A DNA stretch of 64,000 nucleotides, from contig JACONQ010000004.1 of assembly GCA_014281115.1 (NCBI GenBank), forward strand, positions 1,550,001 through 1,614,000, read 5' to 3'. The stretch comes from Laburnicola sp. R22_1. Lineage: Eukaryota; Ascomycota; Dothideomycetes; Pleosporales; Didymosphaeriaceae. How positions within the stretch are numbered: position 1 is the first letter of the stretch; every line of letters starts with the position of its first letter. The position numbers and the translations under genes are program-made. The notes under the pieces are model-generated. The model did no database searches, had not been told where the DNA came from, and was given only the letters and a program-made list of their open reading frames with translations. Shown here piece by piece: positions 45,831 through 55,652 of this stretch.

Positions 45831-46696
45831 ATTGTACGCCAGCTTTCGTCCTATTATTGTACATCCTGGGTCTCATGCAGAGCGAACATGTCATCGAGTT
45901 GGTGGCCCTATTGTTAGCGGCACCGAGCGCGATTGCTGCTTCAGCCACTTTGTGGATTCTCACACGGAGGCGCTGCGCTCGCGTAAGATGTGAGTTTTGT
46001 ATATTCTCCTCCATTCATGTGAAACTCATTATTTCACTAGCAAGAACTTTAGACTCGAACCCGGGGCGAAACCACGCGCAGAGCCACCGACTGGTTCCAA
46101 GATCATTATTTCGACCTACACAGAGAGTTTTCCGCCGAGCAAGGCGAATGGACCGAAGAAATGGAGAATCTGCACAACACGCTAATGTACCCATCGTCTG
46201 GGCCTTGGGGCAACCACAAAGGCTCTATTCGGACTAGGGTACGCCAAAGGGCCCCCGAGCAAAACAAGCTAAGATATTTATGCATACCCACGCTACGCCA
46301 CCAGAGTTCAAGATCGTATAGGACCCTGCATGTCAGTCCAGGTCGCCTAATAGCTGGGTTCTGTACAGCTTTGCGCCAGGGAGGTGGCCTTGCGGCACAC
46401 GGCGATGCAAATATCATGGCCCTTTCCAAAATTCAGCTTTCATCCGGGAACAAGGAGGTGTTACATGGCTGAGCGCCACATGCGTCGACACGAAAAGTGG
46501 GTAGTATATGCCTCCACTGCCTTACATGGACTCTACGGCCGCAAGAAAGAAGTTGAAGTACTTCTGGCTTTCATATCGCCCACCCTGGGGTAACACAGAT
46601 CATCAGACTCATATCCAGTACGTACTGTAACGGCTGACTTCTCCACACTCCATCGCACCTTTTTCTTCCATCCCCACTCGGCTGGGCGACATTCCG
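45831..46696. other. 5' intergenic region of the CFEM-like gene
   Basis: Balanced DNA with several overlapping short open frames on both strands (for example 46161-46472) and none favoured. A copy of the dispersed ~65-base repeat ends at 46596 (CACCCTGGGGTAACAC), about 100 bases before the gene. Confidence 0.5.
46551..46596 (-). repeat. Dispersed ~65-base repeat copy (partial)
   Basis: On the minus strand: TGTTACCCCAGGGTGGGCGA then TATGAAAGCCAGAAGTACTTCAACTTC, matching the first ~45 positions of the family. Confidence 0.55.
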
Positions 46697-47629
46697 ATGC
46701 ATCTACTCATCCTCCTTGCTTGCCTGACAGGCGGTCTACCCTACGCAAAAGCCACCGGTAAGACACACATCTACATCGACCAGATCCCCCTCTACACCAA
46801 ACTTCAACCATGCGCGCAAGACCGCGTCAGCGCCATTGTGCGCGCCCAGGCTTCCGGATGCGGTGACGACATGCAATTAACATCCTTCGCGTGCTTCTGC
46901 CTCGATTCAAGCAGCCAATTTGCATCCATCCTCTCGACCGCTGTAGTAGATGAATGCCGCAGCGCAGCGACGGAAGCAGCTCTGACCGCAAGAAATACCG
47001 CCGCGCCACAAACAGCAGCACACCTCGTGAGGGCGAGAGCAACGGGGACAGCAGCGCCAAAAGCGACAGGAGGAGCAGCGAAGAAGCACGCGCTGAGTGC
47101 GCTGGAAGCTTTTGATAGCTACTGTGCGAAGAGTACGGAGTTGTCGAGATGTAGGTTTTATCCCTCGTACCACTCATTCATTCCTCAATAGATATATAAT
47201 ACTTACCTTCCTCGCCCATACGTACAGTCAACCAACAACTCCCCACCCCCACCACGCACAATCTACATCACAACGCCCTCCTCGCCATCCTCATCCCCAC
47301 CCACCTCACCCTCCCCATCGCAATCCAAAGGCCCCCCCGTCGCAGCTATCGTCGTCCCCGTCATCCTCATCCCCGCCGCGCTGGGCATAGCGCTGCTCTT
47401 TTTCCTCCGGAGGCGCCGCCAAGAGCATCAGAAAAAACTAGTCGAGATGGAAAATACAAGCAGTATCGCAAAAGACACCATGATGTACCGGCACGAACTT
47501 CCTATTCATGCGAATCCTGCGAACGAGATGGATAATGCGCAGCAGCGGATTGAAATGCCGCAGAGTCAGGATCATGCTGTGGAGCTGGATGCTGGGGCGG
47601 CGGCGGGGAGGAGGGGGATGGGGAGGTGA
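46697..47629 (+). CDS. CFEM-like cysteine-rich protein with one transmembrane segment
   Basis: Exon 1 starts at 46697 with a signal peptide (MHLLILLACLTGGLPYAKA). The following ~130 residues carry six cysteines spaced like a CFEM domain (LQPCAQDRV, SGCGDD, FACFC, DECRSA, DSYCAK). A plausible donor GTAGGT lies at 47151. The second part encodes a Ser/Pro/Thr-rich spacer, a membrane helix (VAAIVVPVILIPAALGIALL), a stop-transfer RRRRQEHQKK and a ~65-residue cytoplasmic tail ending at 47629. This is the plan of fungal CFEM membrane proteins (haem or surface sensing). The junction is uncertain: the best acceptor (TACAG at 47226) does not keep frame with the 47151 donor. A weaker acceptor AAAG at 47330 does, giving a 180-base intron. 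A frame error in the strain or read is also possible. Confidence 0.68.
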
Positions 47630-48917
47630 AGAAGGGGGGGGAGGGGGTTATGAAGGCCTGCTCCTGCTAGGTGGAATTTTGCGATGCGGATGTGTGCCTG
47701 GTACGCGGTTTAGAACATCCGTTCATGTGGATTAGGGGCTGTCATCAGGGTACATGACGACTATCATCCAACGACTTCTGCAAAACCTCACGAGCAATCT
47801 CTCCTCCTCCATTTCCTACGCTCTGCTTAGCCTCGTTCTCCACCCCCACCGCTCACCCTCACCTCCTCCTCCTCCTCCCCTTTACCTTCTCCTCCTACAC
47901 CACCCATACGACCACAACCATAACCAACCCATCCACCCCGCGCGCCGCACTCCTGCTCTGCCATTTCGCCTTCGAAACTCAACGCCTGGGGAGGTAGAGG
48001 TAGAGCTAGAGCTAGAGGGGTAGTCGTAGACGAGACACAGGAAGACGCCTTACGACGAAACGGGTTATGCGTTTTGCGCCGGAGGGGCATGGCGGTGTAC
48101 TATGTAGCTAGCTAGCCGTTGTGCTGTTTTCTGTGCGAGGGGTTCGATCTGTGTATTAGTATTTGTAGGAGGTGGGGTGAGGGGTTGGATGGCATCCAAG
48201 GAAATGTACTACGTACGTATCTTGGATGAATGCGTGGTTTTGTGCTGTAGTTCTATCGTGCACGTAGTATTCGCACATGAATGATGTATTCAAGCTTCAC
48301 GGTATGAGCATTAGCTCTAGAGTCCGGCACGGTATGGTGTGCATAGAACGCGCCGTGTGTGTGGTAGTCGATGCCGGTGCTGTGCACCGATTCATCGACT
48401 TGTTTACATATCCTTTCGTCATGGTGTGTTTGCGTGAAAAGAAATGGTTTTGCACGTTATGCCTACGTCTATGACTATGACTAGGCCATGGGAATAGATG
48501 TGAGAGTGACTGAGGCGCTTACACGCAGCCCCTTCAATGACGGACTGACTGACTGACTGGCACAATGGTCATCCTTCTACTGACCCTAGCAGCTCCGATA
48601 ACACCATAGCAAGTCTCGCCCCAAGTAAACGCCGTGCCGTACCTCCATGTGAAGAGCCCCAGTCGTCGTCCCTGCCTTCTGCCTAACGAGCGAGGCATCC
48701 GAGCAAGCGGACAAACGCATAACCATGTACACTCCACTCCACCTCTAGCGTAGCCGTCCATGCCCAGCCTCGGATGCCAATCCCCCCATCCTCTTTGAAC
48801 ATCTACTCGTACACGGGATATCTAGTTACAAGTCAAGTCGATGCGAAAGAGAGACGCCAAAGTGCAAAATTCCACGAAAGATTTCTTAATATTTCTCTCC
48901 CCCGGTTTGCGGCGCGC
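47630..48917. other. Intergenic, no supported gene
   Basis: G-rich and C-rich low-complexity patches (47620-47650, 47860-47900) and pyrimidine-rich sequence. A plus frame of 89 codons (47754-48023, MTTIIQRLLQNLTSNLSSS then Pro/Leu-rich) has a weak amphipathic start but nothing else, and I do not call it. A short GACT repeat occurs at 48543-48560. Confidence 0.5.
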
Positions 48918-50585
48918 TCAAGGCTGCGGAAACGTAGGCACGCACTCTTCCTGTTCCGAGATCCACTTCTCAATCTTATCGACAGCCCAGCCGCTCATCC
49001 ACCGCTTCTTCTCCTCGTCCTCCTTCTGCATGGGATTCCCGAGGCGGAAATTCTTGCTCATGGCGCACGCATCGTCTTGCCATCTGAACTGCAGACACTC
49101 GGGCACGGCGTCGCAAGCCTTGCGGCAATTGTCGAAGCTCTTGTGCGCCTTCTTCTCGACGGCCGACTTCTCCTCGTCTTTCCTCGCGTGCCAGACGTAT
49201 TTCTTGTCGTGGAAGTTTTCCCAATCGTGCGAGGCGTCCTTGAGGTCGATGTAGTACCATACGTTGTTCATGTAGTCGTCGTACATGTTGTCCCAGTCCT
49301 CGAGCTTGGGGACGAGGCGCGGCGCAAAGTATTGGTAGTAGAGGTCTTTGATGAGGAGGGGCGGGGGCGTGCCCGTGGTGTGGTTGGCGATGCGCTCTTG
49401 TTCAAAGGCCCAGATGCTGGCTATTTCTTCGCTGTTGAGCTTGTGCAGCGTGGCGATGGGCTGGCACCATTGGCGCGGGCCGAAGGGGAGGGTAAAGGGC
49501 TTGCGGCCGTTGATGGTGGGGAACTAGGGTGGGGTTAGGACGCTTGGGGTTTTCTGGGCGCACGAGTGCAGACATACCATGTTTGTGTTTTGGAGGCCGA
49601 TGTTTTCGCGGACAGCGATGGTCATGAGCATGTCGCCGCAGCAAATGCTCCTCGCTGCATGGTCGAAGTGCTCGACGCTCGCGTTTTTGGAGAACTTCTC
49701 CATGGCGGAATGCGACAAGATGTAGCCACTTCCTCCATGGTTGAAGTCGCCGTACTGCGAGGGCTCGAAGCTGCCCATGAACAAATCCTTCTTGGGATCC
49801 AAAGGCTTCAGCATCTCGACCATGTTCGGCCAGTGAATGTACGTGTCGGCGTCAATGTGGATGTACCAATCGTAGTTGGGTCGCGCCTTGAAGGCTACAT
49901 CCGACTGGCGCACGTTCTTGTACTTGTCCAAATTCCATGCCTCACCGCCAACATTGCTCCATTTCTGGCAGCTCTTCTGGTCGACGCGGCACCCTTTCTG
50001 GCGGCGCCACAGGTTGAAATCGCCGTTTCCATCCTTTACCGCACTGACGGTGTCGGCGAGGATATCGTAGACGCGGTAGCCCATGATGTTTTCTTCCATG
50101 TCGGAGAAGGTGAGAAAGTCGGGCAAGCATCGCGTCATGGTCATGAATTGGGTCGGAAGGCGATCGTAGGTCTCGCTAGCGCCCGTCTTGATGATGAGGA
50201 GGATTTTGGACAGATCGGGCATGTTCGCGCACGAAGGATCGATGGGGCGGGTGGGCAGCCAGTCATTCTGCGAGAAGAATTTCAGGTCGGAAGGCGGCGT
50301 GGCGATGTGCGGCGGAGCCTCTTCGTTCTCGGTATTTGTGTGTGGCTTGGACGAGGGCGAGGCCGGGGCCGCTGGGGCTTTGGCGGAGGGCGAGGGCGAC
50401 GGCGACGAGGACAGCGACGAGGGGGAGGCGGGCTCTTTCTGGTCGTGGGCGGGGGTGGATTCGAGATGCGAGGGCAAGAGAGTGAGGAGGCCGTCGTGGA
50501 AGTAGGACAGGAAGACAAAGATGGCGAAAATGATGGGGATGCACACGACGGTGATGGCGGTAAAGTGCGCCGACCTCAGCAGCAT
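48918..50585 (-). CDS. GT31-like type II membrane glycosyltransferase with C-terminal PAN/apple-like segment, 537 aa
   Basis: Exon 1 is 50585-49578 (336 codons), intron 49577-49524 (54 bases, donor GTATGT, acceptor CCCTAG), exon 2 49523-48918. The internal ATG at 50585 is chosen because it begins MLLRSAHFTAITVVCIPIIF, a signal anchor at residues ~8-28; the upstream ATG at 50699 adds a weak extension. A Ser/Pro-rich stem (~46-97) follows. The catalytic domain has 'YDWYIHIDADTYIHW' with the metal-binding D-x-D at 245-247 and 'FNHGGSGYILSHSAM' typical of Fringe/GT31 folds. After 'QYFAPRLVPKLEDWDNMYDD' the C-terminus has 'NCRKACDAVPECLQFRW..CAMS', a PAN/apple-like cysteine motif. It probably acts in the Golgi on glycoprotein or glycolipid sugars; donor and acceptor are unknown. 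Confidence 0.85.
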
Positions 50586-52284
50586 GGTGGCGGCTGTGGA
50601 ATTGTGTACAGTGTGTAAGGAGCGGCCGCGACCGGGAGCGCGCTGGGGCAACGAGGACGAGGGCGAGGCAAACAGCAGAGCAAGAGTGAGGTTGAACAAA
50701 CGTCACAAAAGTCAGGCGAGGGCATGCGGCGGACTGACCGACAGGGTACGGCTGACTGTGCAGGCAGTGCCCCTTTATCCATACCGAACAAGGCGCGGTG
50801 AAAGCGAATGGCGAGCCTGGAGGCTGCTTGCAGAAACGTCCGACAGCCCAGCTGAGCGGCGTAAATGATCGGACACGCAGTGACAGCGGACGAGCCTGCC
50901 ACCCCTGCTTTCGCAAGTTTTCTACAAATAGCATGCGCCTTGTTTTGCGGCTTTGTTTGCTTGTTTTTGCTGCCAAGCCGACGTCTCCCTGTCTGCGTCC
51001 TCATCGACTCTTGTGGTCCGCATGCGACGGCCCCGTGGCCAGGTTGCAGCTTGTAGCACCCCCACAGCACCGCATACGACGTACGTACAACACACAGCGC
51101 GAAACCAAAACGCTCCGTTCCACGAACGCTCGTCGCAATCTCGCGTCGGTGCAGCGCCTCGTCTAACCGCCAACGGCCTAGACTGCGGACTCTACCTGGG
51201 AGCGGCATGCGTTGCGGACCTCGACTACCATGGCAGCCTTACTGCAGGTACGCCATGGGCCTAGCACTGTGGCACAGTATGTACAGTATCACCCTTTTGC
51301 CCTCCATGTGGCGTTGCAGGGGGGGTGCGCCGTCGAAGCTTACTGATTGATGCCAATTTGATGGTGGCTGGCCTGGGCCTGGCCTCACTATTACGCTTCA
51401 CCATCGCTGCCAGAAAGCTTATCATAAAACATCGAGGACACGCTGCGCGTCAGGGGCTCCGAGCTGTGTATCGCGTCCAGCGCGCTGGTACTCGTCGCCA
51501 TGCTTGGTTCCCTTGCTCTTGAACGCCGTCGTCTTACCTTCTACCTTCGAAGATACAACCCGGAGTCTCGGTCAGCACTAGGTGGCACGAGTCGTGAGCA
51601 GGCGAAATGCGCTCCGTGTTCCCTACACGTTCAATAAGTTCATGAATACAAAAAGACATGCAAGTGAACAGGATAGGTATTAGGTAGCGTATGTGGTCGC
51701 TTTTATACCTCCTGTCGTGCAATTAAGGAATCCTGGTTCCACGGTTCGACGACCGGAGCCCCTCACCCGCAGTACCACGTGTAGCGCACTCCCGGATACC
51801 CACACACGACCCTTTTTGATCCGACCTTGCGCAGGTACGCTGCCTGGTATATCGTACTGCTTGCCCAACGAACTGAAGCGACACAGTGCGGTTTGCACCC
51901 GGAGCGCTGTGGCGCAAATGCTTCCCTACCCTCGCGACCCGCTCGTACAGTAGGCTGCGCGCGTCTGCAAAGGTCGTCCTGGGGTAACACGATGGGTGAT
52001 ACTAGGACAGGATTGGGCTTCCGTGTCGCAGCTAGAGGCTACGTGAGGTGGACGCGTGGATGCCAGTGTGGCAAATGCAAACACCTGTATTCGTGCTATT
52101 CATAGACAAGTACCTTGTAAGATATTTCACCAGTTCAAGTTAACACGACATCACGTCGAGGATTTCAAAAACACAAAGGAACATGATCATCACGGCGAGG
52201 ATTTCAAAAACGTAAAGGGAACATGATTGATTCGTGCCAAAACATGCCCTACAAGCCCAAAACCCCTTCAACACCTCCTCCCTT
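50586..52284. other. Intergenic, no supported gene
   Basis: Contains the probable promoter of the glycosyltransferase gene, several overlapping non-coding open frames on both strands, and a short copy of the dispersed repeat at 51966-51990 (CCTGGGGTAACAC). Two near-identical AT-neutral stretches (GAGGATTTCAAAAACACAAAG at about 52158 and GAGGATTTCAAAAACGTAAAG at about 52197) form a ~40-base direct duplication downstream of the F-box-like gene. Confidence 0.55.
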
Positions 52285-53139
52285 TCATTCCTGAATAGCC
52301 TCAACCAAATACTCGGCCGTCTCCCTCAAAAACTCATCCATCAACTCCGCAGCCCCAAACTGCAACTCCCCACGATCCCGCTTCCTCTTCCCCCCCAAAA
52401 GCGGCCTCCCCTTCTTCTCCGCCTTGCCCCTCTCCCTCATAAAAGTATGGTGCCAAATGGCAAACGTCTTGAAGACGGCCATCTTCACCTCAGCGACGCC
52501 ACACTCGTCACCAAGGCGCGGCACCACCCCCGCACCAAAGTCCTCCATCTCCCACAGGAACCGGAGCCCCATGCACCTCCACGCGCGCTCCCTCCCAAGC
52601 GCGGTGCACAACTCCAAGTCCCAGATGACCGTGGGCAGGGCAATCCGGCCCCCCCAGAAGCACAGCTCCGCTCCCGTGTACCCCCCGAAGGAGGGGAAGT
52701 CGTAGTAGAAGAAGCGGACCCCGTCCGGGTCTGCAAAGCTCGCCTCCACCCACGAGAGGAGATTGTCAATGTTGACGTTCCCCAAGAAGGACACTTGGGT
52801 CCTGCGGATGAGCTCGTTGAACTCGACCCCCGTGCTGTCGGCGACGCGGTGAAGCGTCGCGAGCAGCGGTTTTGCGTCGTAGTCGCGCACTTGGGCTTGG
52901 AACAATGTGTCCGGCCGAGCGAGTGCGGACTTGGCGTAGCCGATGGTTTCGGCTTGGACTTGTCGCGACGCCTGGGTGAGGGCGGGGAGGAGAATGTGCC
53001 CGCTCTCGTTGATTTGGACCGTTGCGTATTCGGTGGGGAATACGTGGTCGTAGATGTTGTTGCGGATTTCCGCAGGGAGGGAGAGGAGAGGACGGGGTTC
53101 GTCCTCGAAGAGGTAGTCGATGCTTGAAGAGGAAGACAT
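52285..53139 (-). CDS. F-box-like protein, 284 aa
   Basis: Uninterrupted frame of 284 codons. After a Ser-rich start, residues ~18-33 read LLSLPAEIRNNIYDHVF, the first helices of the F-box-like motif that opens a very large family in Dothideomycetes. 'LLPALTQASRQVQAETIGYA' continues the usual 'LLxACRQIRxE' block. The rest is a conserved but functionally undefined alpha/beta region. A basic stretch GGKRKRDRGE lies near residue 255. If a true F-box, it would bind Skp1 in an SCF ubiquitin ligase; many family members have not been shown to do so. The ATG at 53139 immediately follows a predicted leader-intron acceptor at 53140. Confidence 0.75.
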   Translation of the reverse strand: MSSSSSIDYLFEDEPRPLLSLPAEIRNNIYDHVFPTEYATVQINESGHILLPALTQASRQVQAETIGYAKSALARPDTLFQAQVRDYDAKPLLATLHRVADSTGVEFNELIRRTQVSFLGNVNIDNLLSWVEASFADPDGVRFFYYDFPSFGGYTGAELCFWGGRIALPTVIWDLELCTALGRERAWRCMGLRFLWEMEDFGAGVVPRLGDECGVAEVKMAVFKTFAIWHHTFMRERGKAEKKGRPLLGGKRKRDRGELQFGAAELMDEFLRETAEYLVEAIQE

Positions 53140-53431
53140 CTTTGGGGGTGTTAGTGACTGACATGTGTTAGGATGGGAAATTAAGGTGGCGTACCGTTTT
53201 GGTGTGGGAGAGAGGTGAGAGTGGAGGTGAGAGTGGGTTTTGTGGTGGTGCCTTTGAGGATGTTAGTGATGTTGTTGTTAATTGAGGGAGAAAGTGGCAT
53301 ACTTCTGTGGGTGTGTGAAGCAAGTTTGGTACTTCCAGTGGCGAAAGGAAAAGTGGCTTTTCCAGTTGCGAATGGAAGTCTTCGAGGATGTTAGTATTGC
53401 TTTTAAATAGTTAAGGGTGGAAGCGGCATAC
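53140..53431 (-). other. Three near-identical intron-like units in the leader of the F-box-like gene
   Basis: On the minus strand three predicted introns lie at 53431-53380 (52 b), 53302-53252 (51 b) and 53194-53140 (55 b). Each starts GTATGCC or GTACGCC, has ACTAACA about 10 bases before the end, and ends CCTCGAAG, CCTCAAAG or CCCCAAAG. The preceding exon ends are also similar (TTCACACACCCACA..AA). The separating segments (77 and 57 bases) have no ATG. They look like a tandemly duplicated exon-intron unit forming a spliced 5' leader. Acceptors ending AAG rather than YAG are unusual. Confidence 0.6.
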
Positions 53432-53599
53432 TTTTGTGTGGGTGTGTGAAGCGATTTTGAGCTGGCACTGGGTTTGGTGTTGGCAGTGGCAGTTGGAAGT
53501 GTGCAGTGGAAGTGTGGTGGAAGAAGGAAGGAGGAAAGACGCGGGGGGGAGGGATTTTATGAAAAATCGGGGTCCCCTGCATTGACCAGATCAACCAGA

Positions 53600-54284
53600 T
53601 CAACTAGTTCGATATTCAATCTATTACATTCTAGAGTGGAGCTTTGGCGGGTCATGGGCCGATCAAGCGTCACTTGTGCAGTCCATTATCAACATGTGTT
53701 TCCGGTATTCTAAACTAAGATACTTTTAGAACAACATAGAATCTATCTCGGAGGCTAATCGGGCGGACCTAGCTCCGCTTATCGTGTCTGTTCTCAATAT
53801 ATCCTTCTAGAATGCTAAATTGAGTTACTGTTGACTCGATATAGAATCCATCACATGATAGATTCCGTCTTTCGAGAGCCATGGGACCGCCCAAGCGCCG
53901 CTTATCGACATCTGCTTCCGGAAACTAGTCTAGATCACCCTTCACATGCTAATTCATCTGTTCGAAGTCTTTCTAGAAGCGGGTCTTATCTGTCAAAAAT
54001 GTCAAACCAAAAGTCCGAGTATCGCGTGTGACCCCAGGATCCGCAATACGAACGCCTGACATACTCAAACCTTCAAATTTCGGCCCCTCCACCGACAAAA
54101 ACATGTTGGTTGTAACGCTTGTCCTAGCACCATAACCGCCACTGACCCACTCCACCTCCCCATCCCCATCCCAGCGGCCCCGCCCCGAAATTTGCCACCC
54201 TCAACAACATACCTGCACCCATCTCTAGATCCATACTGACTCACTCTACCTCCCCGCCCCGGCCCCGAAATTCGCCGCGGTCTC
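53600..54284. other. Intergenic with diverged ~110-base direct repeats
   Basis: Three related stretches begin 'TCGATATTCAATCTATTAC' (53609), 'CATAGAATCTATCTCGGAG' (53738) and 'TCGATATAGAATCCATCAC' (53839) and share GGGC..ATCAAGCG/CCAAGCGCCGCTTATCG..TGTTTCCGG. No gene seen. Confidence 0.5.
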
Positions 54285-55097
54285 CTACATACCGCCACCT
54301 ACCACCTCCTCCCTTACATCCTCCCAAACCCCAACATACCCCTCCAAATCGCTCACTCTGTCCCCAACCCCCCTCCCCTCCAACACCCCCCTCACACACT
54401 CCAACACCCCCCTCACACACTCCAACACCCCCCTCACACACTCCAACGTCTCCTTCCTCAACTCCCTAAAAGCCTCGACCTGCTTCGCAACCCCAACATA
54501 CACCCCCTTACTCTCATCCAACCACCTCCGAACCTCGTCCAGCACCCGCGTACTCAACTCCGCGGCCCGAAACGCCTGCAGCGGGTTGATAATCCACCAG
54601 TGTCCGAACGGAGACTGCGCCCCGACGGCCGCGGCCGAGACGTACTCGATTTCCTCGTAGTACGCATGTGTCTGCGCCGCTGCAACCTCGGAGAGCGCGT
54701 CGGGACTCATGGAATCGAGGAGAGCCGCCGTGCAGTGAATTCTAGTGCGCCAGGCGAGGACATATGTCGGGTGCGGCCATATCCCGTATTTTGCCTCTGC
54801 GGTGGGGTCGAAGAATTTGAGGAGGTTGGGGTCGATGGCGACGTGCTTCGGCTCGGGGTGAAGAGCGGGGTTGTGCCGGCGCGAGAAGGGGGTGTGGATC
54901 GTTGTGAGGTACGTGTAGATTGTGGCGACGCAGCTGTGGAGCTGGTTGGGAATGGCGGGTTTGACGTGCTTGACGCATTGCGGTACTTTGGTGCATGTGA
55001 TAGCTTCTAGTTCCTTCTTGTTTGTGGGCGGTGGCGGCAGGGGCTTGGAACTTGGCTGTGCCAGTGCGGCTGGTAGGGAGCGGCGTTCCGGGGGCAT
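54285..55097 (-). CDS. Conserved-looking hypothetical protein with a short tandem peptide repeat, 270 aa
   Basis: The frame is open for 336 codons from 55295, but the internal ATG at 55097 (MPPERRSLPAALAQPSSKPL) is favoured because the upstream 66 residues are leader-like. The N-terminus is Pro/Lys-rich. The middle (about residues 80-200) is well structured: 'HVAIDPNLLKFFDPTAEAKY', 'GIWPHPTYVLAWRTRIHCTA', 'GHWWIINPLQAFRAAELSTR'. Near residues 218-238 a 7-residue unit LECVRGV is repeated three times in tandem, encoded by a 21-base DNA repeat. No signal peptide or membrane helix. I do not recognise the family. Confidence 0.6.
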   Translation of the reverse strand: MPPERRSLPAALAQPSSKPLPPPPTNKKELEAITCTKVPQCVKHVKPAIPNQLHSCVATIYTYLTTIHTPFSRRHNPALHPEPKHVAIDPNLLKFFDPTAEAKYGIWPHPTYVLAWRTRIHCTAALLDSMSPDALSEVAAAQTHAYYEEIEYVSAAAVGAQSPFGHWWIINPLQAFRAAELSTRVLDEVRRWLDESKGVYVGVAKQVEAFRELRKETLECVRGVLECVRGVLECVRGVLEGRGVGDRVSDLEGYVGVWEDVREEVVGGGM

Positions 55098-55452
55098 CTT
55101 GGGGAGTATGAGTGGGAAACAGCTGAGGCTGTGGTTTCGATCCGAAGAAGTGGGAATAAAAATGATGGTCGTAAAATGGGAGGGTTGAAGGGTTGGACGT
55201 CCGTTCTTCAAGAGTCGAACCCAGCGCGTTGAATCAAAGAGAGGTGCTGCAAGAATTATATGAGAGTAAATATGTAAGGGGAGCGGTGATCTCAAGCCAT
55301 GTGTTGAAACAGCAGGGATGGAAAGCTGTGAAAGTATATATTATATAGCGGCTTGGGAAAACGACATGAGTGCAAGACAATACCGTGCAATTGTTGGGAT
55401 CTATCAAATACAAAACATACTACAGTGATATGAAAAAACTAGTAACCATGAA

Positions 55453-55515
55453 TTACCCCAGGATAGGCAATACAAAGAGGAGTATAACAAATTGTAGGGG
55501 AAAGAATCAAGATCG
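55453..55515 (+). repeat. Dispersed ~65-base repeat copy
   Basis: TTACCCCAGGATAGGCAATA then CAAAGAGGAGTATAACAA, the clearest plus-orientation copy. It lies about 140 bases past the end of the 671-codon gene. Confidence 0.65.
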
Positions 55516-55652
55516 TACGCTGAATACAACATCGATCAATAGCAGATAACTGCAACATGAGAATACAATATTCATAACATACCCTTCCATGCATCCCGTC
55601 CAACATCATTTGACCTCAACACCATACCCCAACACTTTTGCTCGATGGTTTA

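Noticed and set aside
45382..46014. Open frames up to 210 codons of Asn-Met-Gln, Ala-Glu-Tyr, Ile-Cys-Arg and similar
   Set aside because: All derive from the 9-base minisatellite, which has no stop in any frame. There is no start context or non-repeat domain.
46030..46070. tRNA T-arm-like motif GGGTTCGAGTC on the minus strand
   Set aside because: No pairing partner for an acceptor stem and no D or anticodon arm around it.
47754..48023. 89-codon plus frame starting MTTIIQRLLQNL
   Set aside because: Low-complexity Pro/Leu-rich C-rich sequence in an intergenic region, with no other support. Left uncalled.
48774..49538. 254-codon plus frame opposite exon 2 of the glycosyltransferase
   Set aside because: Antisense shadow; the minus strand has coherent domain content and a spliced frame.
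49566..50618. 350-codon plus frame opposite the glycosyltransferase gene
   Set aside because: It is the antisense shadow of a GC-rich coding sequence with a clear DxD glycosyltransferase on the minus strand.
50263..50976. 237-codon minus frame upstream of and overlapping the glycosyltransferase start
   Set aside because: It overlaps the real coding frame in another phase, is Arg/Pro-rich, and has no domain.
52234..53127. 297-codon plus frame opposite the F-box-like gene
   Set aside because: Antisense shadow rich in Pro, Arg and Leu. The minus frame has the recognisable LPAEIRNNIY motif.
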